Positions 21,292 through 31,433 are shown, numbered from the stretch's first letter. The stretch is 64,000 bases of DNA from Burkholderiaceae bacterium (GCA_018401615.1 JAGYKN010000003.1:1-64000), one strand, 5' to 3'. The notes: generated by a model from the sequence alone, not told the origin. Numbers and translations: made by a program.

Positions 21292-22609
21292 TGTTGCCGC
21301 TCCTCTGAATGTTTAACCCACGCAAAATCTCTACGATGGCCTGCGACAAGGGGACCATCTCTTGCTGAGGCTGACCATCACGGCCACCTCGGAGTGGCTT
21401 GAGCGTGACCTGCCCTGCTGCCCGCTCGGCCTCTCCAAGTAAGACCGCAAAGGCCGCACCACTTGAGTCGGCCTTTTTCATCTGAGACTTCACACCCTGC
21501 CCCCCAACATGCATGAGCACCCTCAATCCCTCTGATCGCAGCTTTTCTGCCACGCCAATGGCATCAGTGGCCTCCATGGTTGGAGACGCCTGATCACCCC
21601 AGCTCACCAGGTAGACATCGACCAGACTGGCTGGCTGAATTGGCGCCACCTCCCCAAGAAGTGCCAATAGGCGTTCTGCCCCAATGGCAAGACCGCAAGC
21701 TGGTGCGGGCTTTCCTCCCATCTGGGCCATGAGCCCATCGTAGCGACCCCCTGCGCAGACCGTCCCCTGTGCACCGAGTCGATCGGTCACCCATTCAAAG
21801 ACCGTGAGGTTGTAGTAGTCCAGGCCGCGAACCAACCGCGGGTTCATGACAAATGGAACGCCTGCACCCCTGAGGGCCTGACAGACTCGATCTTGATGGG
21901 CGCAAGACGCCTCTCCCAGAAAGCTCGAGAGCAGCGGCGCCGACTCAACGACCTGCGCCATGGCTGGGTTCTTCGTGTCCAAGATGCGCAGCGGATTGGT
22001 CTGCAGGCGCCGTCTGGCATCGTCATCGAGCAGGCCCTGGTGCTGCCCCAGGTAATCCACGAGGGCCTCCCGATGGGCCAGCCGCTCCTGGGTGGTTCCC
22101 AGGGAGTTGAGCTGCAGTTGCGGACGATCGGCCGGCGCAATGCCGAGCCGCTCCCAGAGTCGCCAGATCATCAGGAGTTGCTCTGCATCCACCTCTGGCT
22201 CTGCCATGCCCAGGGCCTCCACACCAAACTGATGGAACTGCCGATAACGCCCCTTCTGAGGCCGCTCATGCCGAAACATGGGTCCGAAATAGCAGAGCCG
22301 ACGAGGGCCGTCGTAGAGCAGGTTGTGCTCAATGGCGGCCCGAACGACCGCCGCCGTGTTCTCTGGACGAAGGGTGAGTCGCTCGCCGTTTAGTGCGTCG
22401 GTAAAGCTGTACATCTCTTTTTCCACGATGTCGGTGGCCTCGCCGATGCCGCGAACAAACAATGCCGTGGGCTCCAAGATGGGGGTGCGGATGGCAGCGT
22501 AGCCATAGAGGCGAAAGGTCTCTGAGACCGCATCCTCAAGCCGCTCCCAGAGCACCATCTCCTCAGGCATCAGATCATTCATGCCCTTGACGCCAACGAT
22601 CTTGTCCAT
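21281..22609 (-). CDS. hisS: Histidyl-tRNA synthetase
   Basis: Class II aminoacyl-tRNA synthetase charging tRNA-His. In 442 residues: the N-terminal [10 protein letters not shown], motif 2 [20 protein letters not shown], the histidine signature [15 protein letters not shown] and [14 protein letters not shown], then a C-terminal anticodon-binding domain. Its ATG touches the ispG stop, so the two are translationally coupled. Confidence 0.98.
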   Translation of the reverse strand: MDKIVGVKGMNDLMPEEMVLWERLEDAVSETFRLYGYAAIRTPILEPTALFVRGIGEATDIVEKEMYSFTDALNGERLTLRPENTAAVVRAAIEHNLLYDGPRRLCYFGPMFRHERPQKGRYRQFHQFGVEALGMAEPEVDAEQLLMIWRLWERLGIAPADRPQLQLNSLGTTQERLAHREALVDYLGQHQGLLDDDARRRLQTNPLRILDTKNPAMAQVVESAPLLSSFLGEASCAHQDRVCQALRGAGVPFVMNPRLVRGLDYYNLTVFEWVTDRLGAQGTVCAGGRYDGLMAQMGGKPAPACGLAIGAERLLALLGEVAPIQPASLVDVYLVSWGDQASPTMEATDAIGVAEKLRSEGLRVLMHVGGQGVKSQMKKADSSGAAFAVLLGEAERAAGQVTLKPLRGGRDGQPQQEMVPLSQAIVEILRGLNIQRSGNSAG

Positions 22610-23859
22610 CAGCGGTACCGCTTCACCACATACTCTTGAATGAGGGCCTGGAACTCCTCTGCGATGTGATCGCCTTTGAGGGTCGGGCCGCGTTGGCCGT
22701 CGATGTAGACCGGCGCCACCGGCTGCTCGCCGGTTCCGGGCAGTGAGATCCCGATGTTGGCGTGTTTGCTCTCACCCGGGCCATTGACAACACAGCCCAT
22801 CACAGCCACGTTCATCGATTCCACGCCAGGGTGCTCGCGACGCCAGATGGGCATCTGGTCGCGAAGGTAGGTCTGGACTTTGTCCGCAAGTTCTTGGAAG
22901 AAGGTGGAGGTCGTGCGGCCACAGCCCGGGCATGCAATGACCATCGGCGTGAAGGCCCGAAGGCCAAGGACCTGCAACATCTCCTGGGCAACCAACACCT
23001 CTTTGCGTCGATCGCCACCGGGCTCAGGCGTGAGCGAGACGCGGATGGTGTCGCCAATGCCCTCCTGGAGCAAGATGCCCATGGCAGCCGTTGAGGAGAC
23101 GATGCCTTTGCTCCCCATGCCTGCCTCTGTGAGGCCAAGATGGAGCGGGAGGTCGGTTCGCTTGGAGAGTTCTCGGTAGACCGAGACCAGGTCTTGTACG
23201 GCCGACACCTTTGCAGATAGGGTGATGCGATTGCGGCCCATGCCCCACTCAATGGCCTGCTGCGCACTCCGAATCGCAGATGTCACCAGGGCCTCACGCA
23301 TGACTGCCTGGGCATCCCACGGCACTGGGCGCGCGGCATTCTCATCCATGAGACGGGCGAGCAAATCCTGATCGAGGCTTCCCCAGTTCACGCCAATTCG
23401 GATCGGTCGATTAAAGCGCTGGGCGGCCTCGACCATGGCACCAAACTGGGACTCGCCCTTGGCGCCCCGTCCCACATTGCCCGGATTGATTCGGTATTTT
23501 GAGAGGGCCTCTGCGCAGGCTGGCACCTGCGCCAGGAGCTTGTGGCCGTTGAAATGGAAGTCACCCACAAGTGGGACCGGACAGTTCATCTTGTCGAGCT
23601 GGTCTCGAATGGCTGGAACAGCCTCGGCCGCCTCGATGGTGTTGACCGTGATGCGCACAATCTCTGAGCCCGCAAATGCGAGGTCTCTGACTTGGATGGC
23701 CGTGCCAATGGCATCGGCCGTATCGGTGTTGGTCATGGACTGGACAACCACAGGTGCATCACCCCCGATTGCCACGCGGCTGTCAGCCCACTCCACAACA
23801 ACCTGTTGGGTCAGTCGGCGGGAGGCAGCGGGACCACACGGAAATGGCTGGCTAGACAT
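22609..23859 (-). CDS. ispG: 4-hydroxy-3-methylbut-2-en-1-yl diphosphate synthase
   Basis: Fe-S enzyme of the MEP isoprenoid pathway, acting just before IspH (also in this window at 51.8 kb). The 416 residues hold a TIM-barrel N-terminal part and a C-terminal [4Fe-4S] region with ACPGCGRTT and [18 protein letters not shown]. It overlaps the rlmN 3' end by 8 bases. pilF and rodZ, which usually lie between rlmN and ispG in related genomes, are absent. Confidence 0.97.
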   Translation of the reverse strand: MSSQPFPCGPAASRRLTQQVVVEWADSRVAIGGDAPVVVQSMTNTDTADAIGTAIQVRDLAFAGSEIVRITVNTIEAAEAVPAIRDQLDKMNCPVPLVGDFHFNGHKLLAQVPACAEALSKYRINPGNVGRGAKGESQFGAMVEAAQRFNRPIRIGVNWGSLDQDLLARLMDENAARPVPWDAQAVMREALVTSAIRSAQQAIEWGMGRNRITLSAKVSAVQDLVSVYRELSKRTDLPLHLGLTEAGMGSKGIVSSTAAMGILLQEGIGDTIRVSLTPEPGGDRRKEVLVAQEMLQVLGLRAFTPMVIACPGCGRTTSTFFQELADKVQTYLRDQMPIWRREHPGVESMNVAVMGCVVNGPGESKHANIGISLPGTGEQPVAPVYIDGQRGPTLKGDHIAEEFQALIQEYVVKRYR

Positions 23860-24946
23860 GGCGGCTCACATTTCTCTGAATCTGAATTCGTTGCTCGACA
23901 TTGGTTCGATCCATGACGGATCCGGCAAGTTGTCCGCAGGCTGCGTCGATGTCATCACCCCGGGTCTTGCGAATGGTCGTCACGAAGCCCGCCTCGGTGA
24001 GGATGCGTGCAAACCGCCGAATTGCCTCAGGCTTGGATCTCGACAGGCCAGAGGCCGCAAACGGGTTAAAGGGAATGAGATTGAACTTACAGGCCAGGCC
24101 CTCTCGCACGACGAGGTCCACCACGGCCCAGGCCTGTTCGGCCGAGTCATTAAGACCATCGAGCATCACGTACTCAAAGGTGATGAAGTCTCGCGGTGCC
24201 ACCTCGAGATACCGACGGCAGGCTGCCATGAGCTCCGAGAGTGGGTACTTCTGATTCAGGGGGACCAGTTCATTTCGCAGCTGGTCAGTCGGCGCGTGGA
24301 GCGAGACGGCGAGCGCCACGGGGCAGGATTTGGCCAGACGATCCATCATGGGCACCACGCCAGCGGTGGAGACGGTGACTCGGCGGCGAGACAGCCCATA
24401 GGCATTGTCATCGAGCATGAGTTCGAGGGCTGGCAGCAGGGCATCGAGGTTGAGCAGGGGCTCGCCCATGCCCATCATCACGACATTGGTCACAGGCCGC
24501 TCGAGCATTCGATTGGCCATGTGCAGCTGGCCGATGATCTCGGCGGTGCCCAGGTTGCGCGCAAACCCCTGATGGCCGGTTGAGCAGAAACGGCAGGCCA
24601 GCGCACAGCCCGCCTGAGACGACAGGCAGAGCGTGCCGCGGTCGTCCTCAGGAATAAAGACTGTCTCAATCGCATTGGCCTGGCCAGCATCGAGAAGCCA
24701 TTTGCGCGTGCCGTCTGCCGCAACCTGATCCGAGAGAACGGGCAGGCTTCGGATCTCCGCCACCGCCTCGAGGCTCGACCGAAAGGATTTGGCCAGGTTG
24801 GTCATGCCCTCAAAATCGGCTGCGCACGACTGATGCAGCCACTTCTGCAGTTGGGTGGCCCTGAATGGCTTCTCGCCAAGGGAGACCACCCAATCAGTCA
24901 GGGCCTTGGGCCCGAAGTCCAATAAGTTCACCATGTCAGGACGCAT
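23852..24946 (-). CDS. rlmN: Dual-specificity RNA methyltransferase RlmN
   Basis: Radical-SAM enzyme that makes m2A2503 in 23S rRNA and m2A37 in some tRNAs. The cluster motif [11 protein letters not shown] is clear, together with MGMGEPLLN and the resolving-cysteine region [15 protein letters not shown] near the C-terminus. I took ATG at 24946 ([12 protein letters not shown], 364 aa); ATG at 24934 is equally possible. The frame continues to 25165 but only over ndk. Confidence 0.96.
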   Translation of the reverse strand: MRPDMVNLLDFGPKALTDWVVSLGEKPFRATQLQKWLHQSCAADFEGMTNLAKSFRSSLEAVAEIRSLPVLSDQVAADGTRKWLLDAGQANAIETVFIPEDDRGTLCLSSQAGCALACRFCSTGHQGFARNLGTAEIIGQLHMANRMLERPVTNVVMMGMGEPLLNLDALLPALELMLDDNAYGLSRRRVTVSTAGVVPMMDRLAKSCPVALAVSLHAPTDQLRNELVPLNQKYPLSELMAACRRYLEVAPRDFITFEYVMLDGLNDSAEQAWAVVDLVVREGLACKFNLIPFNPFAASGLSRSKPEAIRRFARILTEAGFVTTIRKTRGDDIDAACGQLAGSVMDRTNVEQRIQIQRNVSRHV

Positions 24947-24965
24947 TGGACCGACCCAGGTCGGT

Positions 24966-25394
24966 TCACCCCCGACTGTGGACCGACAGACCCGAGAAGA
25001 AAAAGCCAATCTCGTGTCTGGCGGTGTCTGCCCCGTCGGAGCCGTGGACCGCATTGGCATCGATGCTATCGGCGAAATCGGCCCGAATGGTGCCAGCAGC
25101 CGCCTTCTTTGGATCGGTTGCCCCCATGAGGTCGCGATTCTTGGTGATGGCGTCATCGCCCTCAAGGACCTGAATCATCACCGGTCCAGAAACCATGAAA
25201 TCGACAAGGTCTTTAAAGAAGGGGCGTGCTCGGTGAACGGCATAAAAGCCCTCCGCCTGTGCACGAGACAGGTGCATCATCTGGGCGGCGACGACCCGCA
25301 GGCCGGCCCTCTCAAAGCGAGCGTAAATCTCGCCGATGACATTCTTTGCCACAGCATCGGGTTTGATGATCGATAAGGTGCGCTCAACTGGCAT
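24966..25394 (-). CDS. ndk: Nucleoside diphosphate kinase
   Basis: Transfers the gamma phosphate of ATP to NDPs through a phospho-histidine. The 142 residues begin [15 protein letters not shown] and contain the active-site block [19 protein letters not shown]. It heads the long minus-strand housekeeping block and is divergent from the BI-1 gene. Confidence 0.98.
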   Translation of the reverse strand: MPVERTLSIIKPDAVAKNVIGEIYARFERAGLRVVAAQMMHLSRAQAEGFYAVHRARPFFKDLVDFMVSGPVMIQVLEGDDAITKNRDLMGATDPKKAAAGTIRADFADSIDANAVHGSDGADTARHEIGFFFSGLSVHSRG

Positions 25395-25482
25395 GACAGT
25401 AACTTCCTCGAAAAGTTGGAGTGATGTAAGGCAACCCCCATCTGTAGAATGTGGGCTTGGAGGGCAATCAACTCAAATTACT

Positions 25483-25510
25483 TTGATTTGTCAACCAAAC
25501 CTGAGATTAT
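25483..25510 (+). promoter_or_regulatory. Putative promoter of the BI-1 gene
   Basis: TTGATT (25483-25488) and GATTAT (25505-25510) are spaced by 16 bases in the AT-rich gap between the divergent ndk and BI-1 genes, about 40 bases upstream of the start codon. An AAAGGAG ribosome-binding site lies 8-10 bases before the ATG. Called by eye. Confidence 0.5.
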
Positions 25511-25549
25511 AGGGGTTGGTTTCTTATCTCTTAAAGGAGAAAAAACGCA

Positions 25550-26248
25550 ATGTTTCCGCAACTAAACGACGTTCAGTCCAGCGGCCGTGTCCAGACAACG
25601 GCCCAAAACCGTGTCCTTCGGAACACCTATTTCATGCTGGCCGCCACCATGGTGCCCACCGTCTTGGGCGCCTGGGTCGGCATGTCCATGGGCTTCTCGC
25701 TGTTTGAGGGCAGCCCGCTCATCAGCATGATGTTGTTTCTGGGCATCGCCTTTGCCTTTTTCTACGGCATTGAGCGGACCAAGCACAGCATCGTAGGGGT
25801 CTACCTGCTGCTGGGCTTTACCTTCTTCATGGGCCTGATGCTCTCTCGCATCCTGAGCGCCGCCCTGGGGATGGGCAACGGCGGGCAGATCATCGCCGTG
25901 GCCGCTGGCGGCACCGGGGTGATCTTCTTTGGCATGGCCTCGCTCGCAACGGTCGTCAAGAAAGACCTGAGCAGCATGAGCAAATTCCTCTTTCTGGGCG
26001 TCATCCTGCTCATCGTGGCCTCGGTTGCCAACATCTGGCTCCAGATGCCAGCCCTCATGCTCACCATCTCGCTGCTGGCAGTGGTGATCTTCTCGGTGTT
26101 TCTGCTGGTCGATCTGCAGCGCATCATCAACGGTGGCGAGACGAATTACATCAGCGCCACGCTGTCGGTCTACCTCAGTGTCTACAACATCTTTACCAAT
26201 CTGGTGGTGTTGCTCATGTCGCTCTTTGGTGGCGGCAGCCGCGACTAA
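25550..26248 (+). CDS. Bax inhibitor-1 / YccA family membrane protein
   Basis: A 232-residue inner-membrane protein with seven predicted helices, of the BI-1 family whose E. coli member YccA binds FtsH and may conduct calcium. The motif FFYGIERTKHSIVG and the C-terminal pattern DLQRIINGGETNYISATLSV fit the family. It is monocistronic, with its own promoter-like sequence and a terminator behind it. Confidence 0.93.
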   Translation: MFPQLNDVQSSGRVQTTAQNRVLRNTYFMLAATMVPTVLGAWVGMSMGFSLFEGSPLISMMLFLGIAFAFFYGIERTKHSIVGVYLLLGFTFFMGLMLSRILSAALGMGNGGQIIAVAAGGTGVIFFGMASLATVVKKDLSSMSKFLFLGVILLIVASVANIWLQMPALMLTISLLAVVIFSVFLLVDLQRIINGGETNYISATLSVYLSVYNIFTNLVVLLMSLFGGGSRD

Positions 26249-26280
26249 CCCGCTCGGGCGGCTTGCCGCAGCATTTCCCG

Positions 26281-26316
26281 CCGGCCGATGGCGTCATGTC
26301 TCGGCCGGTTTTCTTT
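26281..26316 (+). terminator. Rho-independent terminator after the BI-1 gene
   Basis: CCGGCCGA (26281-26288) pairs perfectly with TCGGCCGG (26301-26308) around a 12-base loop and is followed by TTTTCTTTT. It sits 33 bases after the BI-1 stop, and its distal arm lies inside the 3' end of the convergent rlmD. Confidence 0.8.
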
Positions 26317-27703
26317 TGAAGACCGCAATCGATTCCACATGGGCTGTCTGTGGAAACATGTTGACCATGCCAGCCTGTTCGAGCTGCCAGGCCCCCTGAT
26401 GCACGAGGATCGCGGCATCTCGAGCCAGGGTGGCTGAGTTGCAGGAGACCATCACCATTCGGTCTGGACCACCCCCCTCAAGAGACCAAGCTGCATAGGC
26501 CTCGCAGAGGGACTGCGCGCCCTCACGAGGAGGGTCAAGCAGGGCCCGATCGAAGTGTCCCTGCCCCTTGAGCCAGCCAAGGTCCACCTCAAAGAGATTG
26601 ACCACCTCAAACTGGCAACGAAGACCAAGCCCATGTCTCGAGGCGTTCTCAAGGGCCCGCTGCGTGAGGGCCAGACTGCCCTCGTAGCCCACAACGCCAT
26701 TGGCTCGACGGGCCAAGGCCAGGGAGAAATTTCCAAGGCCGCAGAAGAAGTCCGCCACCCGATGTGCCGGCTGGAGGTCCATGAGACTGAGTGCCCGTGT
26801 CACCAGGGCCCGATTGAGCTGAAAGTTAACCTGTGTGAAATCGACCGGCGAATACGGCATGTGGAGGTCGAATGCGGGCAGGTCGTAGGCCAACTCGGGC
26901 ATTGCCTGACCCTGGGTTTTGCCCGGCCAATTGAGCGGTGCAGCCGTTGCTGGCCCGCCAGGTTGCAGCCAAAAGACCACATGCTGCGCATCTGCGAAGG
27001 CCTGGAGCATGGCCTCATCGGCCGCGGGAAGGGGCACCAGATTGCGAATGACCCAGACCAAGACATCGCGCTGCGCGCTGTCTTGCCTGCCCTCTCCAAC
27101 GGCCAACTCAATCTGCGGGAGCGCCTGCGCAATGGACAACCCGCCCAGGCAACGCTTTAAGGCGGGCAAAAGGCTGGCCGCCCGAGGGTGCAGGACCCGA
27201 CAGGTGTCCATGGTTGTGACATAACTGCTGGCTCGCTCTCGAAACCCAATGAGCAGACCGCCCTTCTGATCCACCCAGCGCATCGACAATCGAGCCCGGG
27301 TTCGGTAGCCCAGTGCGGGGCCACGCAATGGCGAGAGCATCTCCAGAGGCCGAAGCCGCCCAATGTGCCAGAGGTTGTCTTCAAGGACACGCTGCTTGAT
27401 GGCGACCTGGGTAGCCTCGGAGGCATGCTGCATGCTGCAGCCACCGCAGACCCCGAAATGTGGGCAGGCAGGCTTGACCCGATCTGACGATTCTCTGAGC
27501 CAGACCACCGCCCGTGCCTTGATGTAACTTGGGCGCTCACGCAAGACATCCACCATGACCTCTTCGCCCATCAGGGCGCCGGCCACAAAGACCACCTTGC
27601 CCTCGTGACGGGCGATGCCCTGCGCCTCGATGTCCACCGACTCAATTGTGAGCGGGCCCATTCGCCGAATTGGCTTGGGCTCCCCAATGGTTCTGCGGCC
27701 CAT
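26294..27703 (-). CDS. rlmD: 23S rRNA (uracil-5-)-methyltransferase RlmD
   Basis: Makes m5U1939 in 23S rRNA. The 469 residues show a TRAM domain, a Fe-S cluster region (CPHFGVCGGCSMQH), the SAM motif DFFCGLGNFSLALA, the catalytic LLDPPREGA and VSCNSATLARD. ATG at 27703 is taken; ATG at 27661 (MGPLTIES) is possible. It lies between the terminator of the BI-1 gene and a broken exonuclease gene. Confidence 0.95.
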   Translation of the reverse strand: MGRRTIGEPKPIRRMGPLTIESVDIEAQGIARHEGKVVFVAGALMGEEVMVDVLRERPSYIKARAVVWLRESSDRVKPACPHFGVCGGCSMQHASEATQVAIKQRVLEDNLWHIGRLRPLEMLSPLRGPALGYRTRARLSMRWVDQKGGLLIGFRERASSYVTTMDTCRVLHPRAASLLPALKRCLGGLSIAQALPQIELAVGEGRQDSAQRDVLVWVIRNLVPLPAADEAMLQAFADAQHVVFWLQPGGPATAAPLNWPGKTQGQAMPELAYDLPAFDLHMPYSPVDFTQVNFQLNRALVTRALSLMDLQPAHRVADFFCGLGNFSLALARRANGVVGYEGSLALTQRALENASRHGLGLRCQFEVVNLFEVDLGWLKGQGHFDRALLDPPREGAQSLCEAYAAWSLEGGGPDRMVMVSCNSATLARDAAILVHQGAWQLEQAGMVNMFPQTAHVESIAVFKRKPAET

Positions 27704-27705
27704 GC

Positions 27706-28520
27706 CTAGTGGTCGGGTTGCCAGGCCTCGAGGAAGCGGCCCCAGTGCTCACCATTTAGGGGCTCTGAGGGCTGTCCGATCCGACCGCGAAGGGCCTCCC
27801 GAATCACCTCCAACTCTGCACGCCCCGCCTCTTGCGTGAGGTGCCCCCGCAGGACTTGAAACCGGGTAAAGAGGAGGTAGGTGTTGACCACATCGGTCTC
27901 ACAGTAGGCCGCAATGCCGGCTGCGCGACCATCAGAAATGCCTCCCAGACCTGGGCTCCGTCTTCTCCGAGCTTGCCGGGAAATCCGCAGAGTTGGGCCA
28001 TGGCGTTCAACGCGGGGCATTAGCACGGCCTGTAATTGGCCGGGGCATCCATGAGTCCGAGATGTCGACTGTGGTAGCGACTGGTAGTTGTTGTATTTGG
28101 GAAATCTCGGTTGTGATCGCCTTGATCCCAATATTGGGGCGGGCAAGCCGTGGACCATGGCACGGTGGTGCAGGACCGGCAGGTCAAAGCCACCCCGTTC
28201 CAACTCACAAGCTGCGGAACATGTCGCTCGATCGAACCAAAGAATTGCCGAATGCGCTGCGCCTCCTCGGCATCAGAGGCACCGAGACCATCTCCGAGAC
28301 AGCGAACACGAAAGCCATCGTCGTCTCGAAAAGCACACCCGATGGTGAGGATGCGTTGCAGATAATGCGGCAGAAACTCGCCCTGTCCCTTGGCTGCTCG
28401 CTCGGCCTGCAGATGCAAGACCGTGGCCCGATCGTCGAGCCCCTGCGGGGCAAGGCCAAGTCGGCGGATCCCCGCAACATCGGGAATCGTCTCAAGATCA
28501 AAAACAAGGATCGGGGTCAA
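27706..28520 (-). pseudogene. Broken 3'-5' exonuclease gene (PolB-like DEDD family)
   Basis: The N-terminal part is intact (PILVFDLETIPDV, the exonuclease I motif with DLE) up to SWNG near 28200. From there the recognisable protein jumps frame repeatedly: GFDLPVLHHRA, then YWDQGDHNRDF, then KYNNYQS, then RYHSRHLGLMD, then an in-frame TAA at 28022-28020. ALNAMAQLCGFPGKLGEDG continues after it, and a last shift leads to DGRAAGIAAYCETDVVNTY and an intact C-terminus. At least five frame changes and one stop fall within about 260 bases, while both ends and both neighbours are clean. Either a decayed gene or a locally poor consensus; not a functional single ORF as given. Confidence 0.8.
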
Positions 28521-29423
28521 TTAGCGGGTGGGCAAGACGCTGAGGGGGTCGATCGGCTTGCCAGCCCTGCGGACCTCGAAGTGGAGCATCGGCTTATCGG
28601 CATCAGACATGCCCAACTCGGCAATCTTCTGGCCCCGCTTGACTGTCTGGCCCTCCTTGACGAGGATGCTCCTGTTGTGGGCGTAGGCGGTGATGAAGTC
28701 ATCTGGATGCTTCACGATGACCAGGTTCCCGTATCCCCGAAGGCCATTGCCACTGTAGACCACACGCCCCTGCTCGGCCGAAAAGACCGCCTCACCCTGT
28801 GCCCCGGCAATCGCAATGCCCTTGCTGCCACCCTCTGTGAATCCGGTGATGACCTGACCATTTGCCGGCCATCCCCAGCGCAGGTTGGTGAGCGCCGGGG
28901 CCGCTGCATCTGGCGTTGGAACAGAGGTGGGGGCACTGGCCACCACCGAGGCCTCAGGGGTCACAGCAGCCTCGGGGGCCGGCGCCACCTCGGTGATCGT
29001 CTCGCCCGGGGGACTCATCACATCGGGCAAAGAAGGCTCGACGACGCGGCCCTCAAGGGGGCGAACCTGCATGGACGAAGGGCCACTGCTGATGGGCTCT
29101 GACTGGGCCAGTTGGTTCGACTGGGCGGTCATCTCAGGCTTTGGTTCTCGCACGCGCAGCATCTGCCCGACATCGATGAGGTTGGGGTTGGCAATCTGAT
29201 TCCACTGCGCCAACTCCCGCCAGCCCACGCCGTGTTCGAGTGCAATTCCCACCAAGGTGTCGCCGCGCTTGACCCGATAAAATCCGGCAGGTGCTGCTGG
29301 CAACTCTTTGGGCGCCTGCCCAGCAGCGCCCACCTTGCGGGACTCAATCGGAGATGGCGGCTGAAATTGCGCGCAGCCAGCCAAAAGGGTGGCGGCCAGG
29401 ACCAGCCCCCATCTCAGTGGCAT
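28521..29423 (-). CDS. nlpD: LysM/M23 lipoprotein, amidase activator NlpD
   Basis: Outer-membrane lipoprotein that activates amidases for cell separation. The signal peptide ends LVLAATLLAGCAQ (lipobox LAGC). Then comes a LysM domain (YRVKRGDTLVGIALEHGV), a Ser/Pro/Ala-rich linker, and a peptidase M23 domain (GKGIAIAGAQGEAVFSA, GYGNLVIVKHPDDFITAYAH) with a degenerate active site as in NlpD. I prefer ATG at 29423, which has a GGAGG just upstream and a proper signal peptide; ATG at 29453 overlaps the pcm stop as ATGA. The usual downstream rpoS is missing. Confidence 0.92.
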   Translation of the reverse strand: MPLRWGLVLAATLLAGCAQFQPPSPIESRKVGAAGQAPKELPAAPAGFYRVKRGDTLVGIALEHGVGWRELAQWNQIANPNLIDVGQMLRVREPKPEMTAQSNQLAQSEPISSGPSSMQVRPLEGRVVEPSLPDVMSPPGETITEVAPAPEAAVTPEASVVASAPTSVPTPDAAAPALTNLRWGWPANGQVITGFTEGGSKGIAIAGAQGEAVFSAEQGRVVYSGNGLRGYGNLVIVKHPDDFITAYAHNRSILVKEGQTVKRGQKIAELGMSDADKPMLHFEVRRAGKPIDPLSVLPTR

Positions 29424-29449
29424 GCACCTCCGATTTCCAGCGCCTTCGA

Positions 29450-30235
29450 TCATCGTTGAATTCCCCTCAATATCGGCACGAACTGAACAGCATCAAACTC
29501 AAATCGCTCAAAGGTCGGCTCGGCATTGCCATCATCTTGACAACGTCGCACCACAACAAGCCGCTGGTCTGGCCAGCCCAGCGGCCCGACCATGACGCCG
29601 CCCACCTGCAATTGTCGCAACAATTCCAGCGGTGTGTCGGCAAGCCCGGCTGCGAGCACCATGGCGTCAAAGGGGGCCATCTCTGGGCAGCCATCAAGCC
29701 CATCGCCCAGGATCAGGTGCAGGTTGGACAAGGCCAAGGCCGCAAGGTTGCGCCTCGCATCACGATGCAGGCCCTCAATGCGTTCGATCGAGACCACTGA
29801 TGAAAAGAGCCCAGCCATGACAGCGGCCTGGTAGCCGCAGCCAGTTCCAATCTCGAGGGCTCGGCTGCGATCTCCATCGGCACGGCAGTGGCTCCTTGCC
29901 AGCGAGAGGGACCTTGCCACCACGTAGGGCTGCGAGAGGGTCTGTTGGTGGCCAATGGGCAGGGCGGTGTCTTCATAGACTCGGCTCGCAAGCCCCTCAT
30001 CGACAAAGCGGTGGCGTGGCACCTGACCCATGGCCCGCAGCACCGCATCGTCAGCAATGCCCTGTTGGCGCAGCCGCGCCACCATTCGCTCCCTCAGTCT
30101 CCCGCTGGCCAATCCTTGATTATCGTCCTGAGACCCTGCTGGAGCGGCTGCATGGCGTGCGCCCCACTTCGGTGGAGCGGCTTGAGATCGGGGCAACGCG
30201 GGGTCGCCCGGCCTTATGGAAGGGCTTCGAGCCAC
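29450..30235 (-). CDS. pcm: Protein-L-isoaspartate O-methyltransferase
   Basis: Repairs isoaspartyl residues using SAM. Core motifs: VPRHRFVDEGLASRVYED, PIGHQQTLSQPYVVARS, and the SAM-binding LEIGTGCGYQAAVMA. About 45 poorly conserved residues precede the core, as in other Burkholderiales. I suggest GTG at 30235 (261 aa, overlapping surE by 22 bases); TTG at 30196 is also possible. The frame to 30370 lies within surE. Gene order surE-pcm-nlpD is typical. Confidence 0.92.
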   Translation of the reverse strand: MARSPSIRPGDPALPRSQAAPPKWGARHAAAPAGSQDDNQGLASGRLRERMVARLRQQGIADDAVLRAMGQVPRHRFVDEGLASRVYEDTALPIGHQQTLSQPYVVARSLSLARSHCRADGDRSRALEIGTGCGYQAAVMAGLFSSVVSIERIEGLHRDARRNLAALALSNLHLILGDGLDGCPEMAPFDAMVLAAGLADTPLELLRQLQVGGVMVGPLGWPDQRLVVVRRCQDDGNAEPTFERFEFDAVQFVPILRGIQR

Positions 30236-30963
30236 TCCGAGAGTCCCTCCGCAGTCTGCGCGTCTCCAAGGTCGACCCGAAGCGGCGTGATCGAGACTTC
30301 CCCGTTTGCCAGGGCATGAAAATCCGTGCCCGGCCCCGCCTCCTTGATGGCCCCGGGCGCCCCCACCCAATACATGGGCTCTCCGCGAGGAGAGGAGACC
30401 CTCAAGACCGGCTGTGCAACGTGTCGGCGCCCAAGGCGGCAGACCCGGTAACCCTTTAAATCGCCCAGGGACACGTTGGGAATGTTTACATTTAGAAGGC
30501 AGGGCCCCGAGAATGGTCGTCGTATCAGGCCGGCCACCACGCGCTGGGCGACATGGACCGCCGTGTCGAGTTGACCAAAGCCGCGATCTGCCAATGAGAA
30601 GGCCACCGCTGGAATCCCCAGTAAAAACCCCTCCATGGCTGCGGCCACGGTGCCGGAGTAGAGGGTGTCTTCTGCAACGTTTTGCCCGTTGTTGATGCCC
30701 GAGACCACGAGGTCAGGTCTTTCGTTGAGGAATCCCGTCACCGCCACATGCACGCAGTCGGTGGGGGTGCCATTGACGTAATAAAACCCGTTTGCCGACT
30801 GCCGCACATACAAAGGCCGATCCAGGGTGAGCGAATTGCTGGCCCCGCTGCGGTCTGCCTCGGGCGCCACGACCGTGACCTCCCCAAATCCTCGCATGGC
30901 CCCGGCAAGGGCCTCGATGCCGGGTGAGAAATAACCGTCGTCGTTTGAGACCAGAATCCTCAA
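30214..30963 (-). CDS. surE: 5'/3'-nucleotidase SurE
   Basis: Metal-dependent nucleoside monophosphatase of the stationary-phase surE-pcm pair. The 249 residues begin RILVSNDDGYFSPG with the metal-binding DD, then the block VSGINNGQNVAEDTLYSGTV. The start codon is TTG, overlapping the stop of the CBS gene (TTGA). Confidence 0.96.
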   Translation of the reverse strand: MRILVSNDDGYFSPGIEALAGAMRGFGEVTVVAPEADRSGASNSLTLDRPLYVRQSANGFYYVNGTPTDCVHVAVTGFLNERPDLVVSGINNGQNVAEDTLYSGTVAAAMEGFLLGIPAVAFSLADRGFGQLDTAVHVAQRVVAGLIRRPFSGPCLLNVNIPNVSLGDLKGYRVCRLGRRHVAQPVLRVSSPRGEPMYWVGAPGAIKEAGPGTDFHALANGEVSITPLRVDLGDAQTAEGLSEWLEALP

Positions 30964-31433
30964 GCTTTCTCTTCTTCGCCCGGTGAGTCCTTGATATAGG
31001 CTCGCAGCATCTGATTCTCAAAGCTCTGGGCGTCGAGCACGGCTCGGGCGACATCGCGAAAGGAGACCACACCCAAGAGGCTATCGCCGTCCATGACCGG
31101 AAGGTACCGCTCACCACAGGCATTCATCACCTCCCGAAGCTGATCCACGGTCATCTCTGGATTGGCCAATGTCGGACGCGCATTCATGACCTCGCGCACC
31201 GGAATGTCTGCCATGGCTGGCGTGGGACCCGCCAGGTTCTCACGGAGTCGATTGGCCATCACGCGATTGACCTCTCTGAATGTGAGCATGCCCACCAGAT
31301 GACCAGATGACATCACCACCAGAGAGCCAATGTCTTGCTCATCGAGGGTGATCACCGCATCAGACAGCGGGCTGTCTGGGCCAACAGTAAAAAGCATGCT
31401 GCCCTTGACCTTCAAAATCTCACGAACCTTCAT
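30960..31433 (-). CDS. CBS-domain pair protein
   Basis: A 157-residue soluble protein made almost only of two CBS domains (about residues 8-60 and 75-135), which usually bind adenine nucleotides. I start it at ATG 31433 (MKVREILKVKG), seven bases after a GGGGG ribosome-binding sequence. It is directly upstream of surE with an overlap, so it is probably co-expressed with the nucleotidase and repair genes. The function beyond nucleotide sensing is unknown. Confidence 0.88.
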   Translation of the reverse strand: MKVREILKVKGSMLFTVGPDSPLSDAVITLDEQDIGSLVVMSSGHLVGMLTFREVNRVMANRLRENLAGPTPAMADIPVREVMNARPTLANPEMTVDQLREVMNACGERYLPVMDGDSLLGVVSFRDVARAVLDAQSFENQMLRAYIKDSPGEEEKA

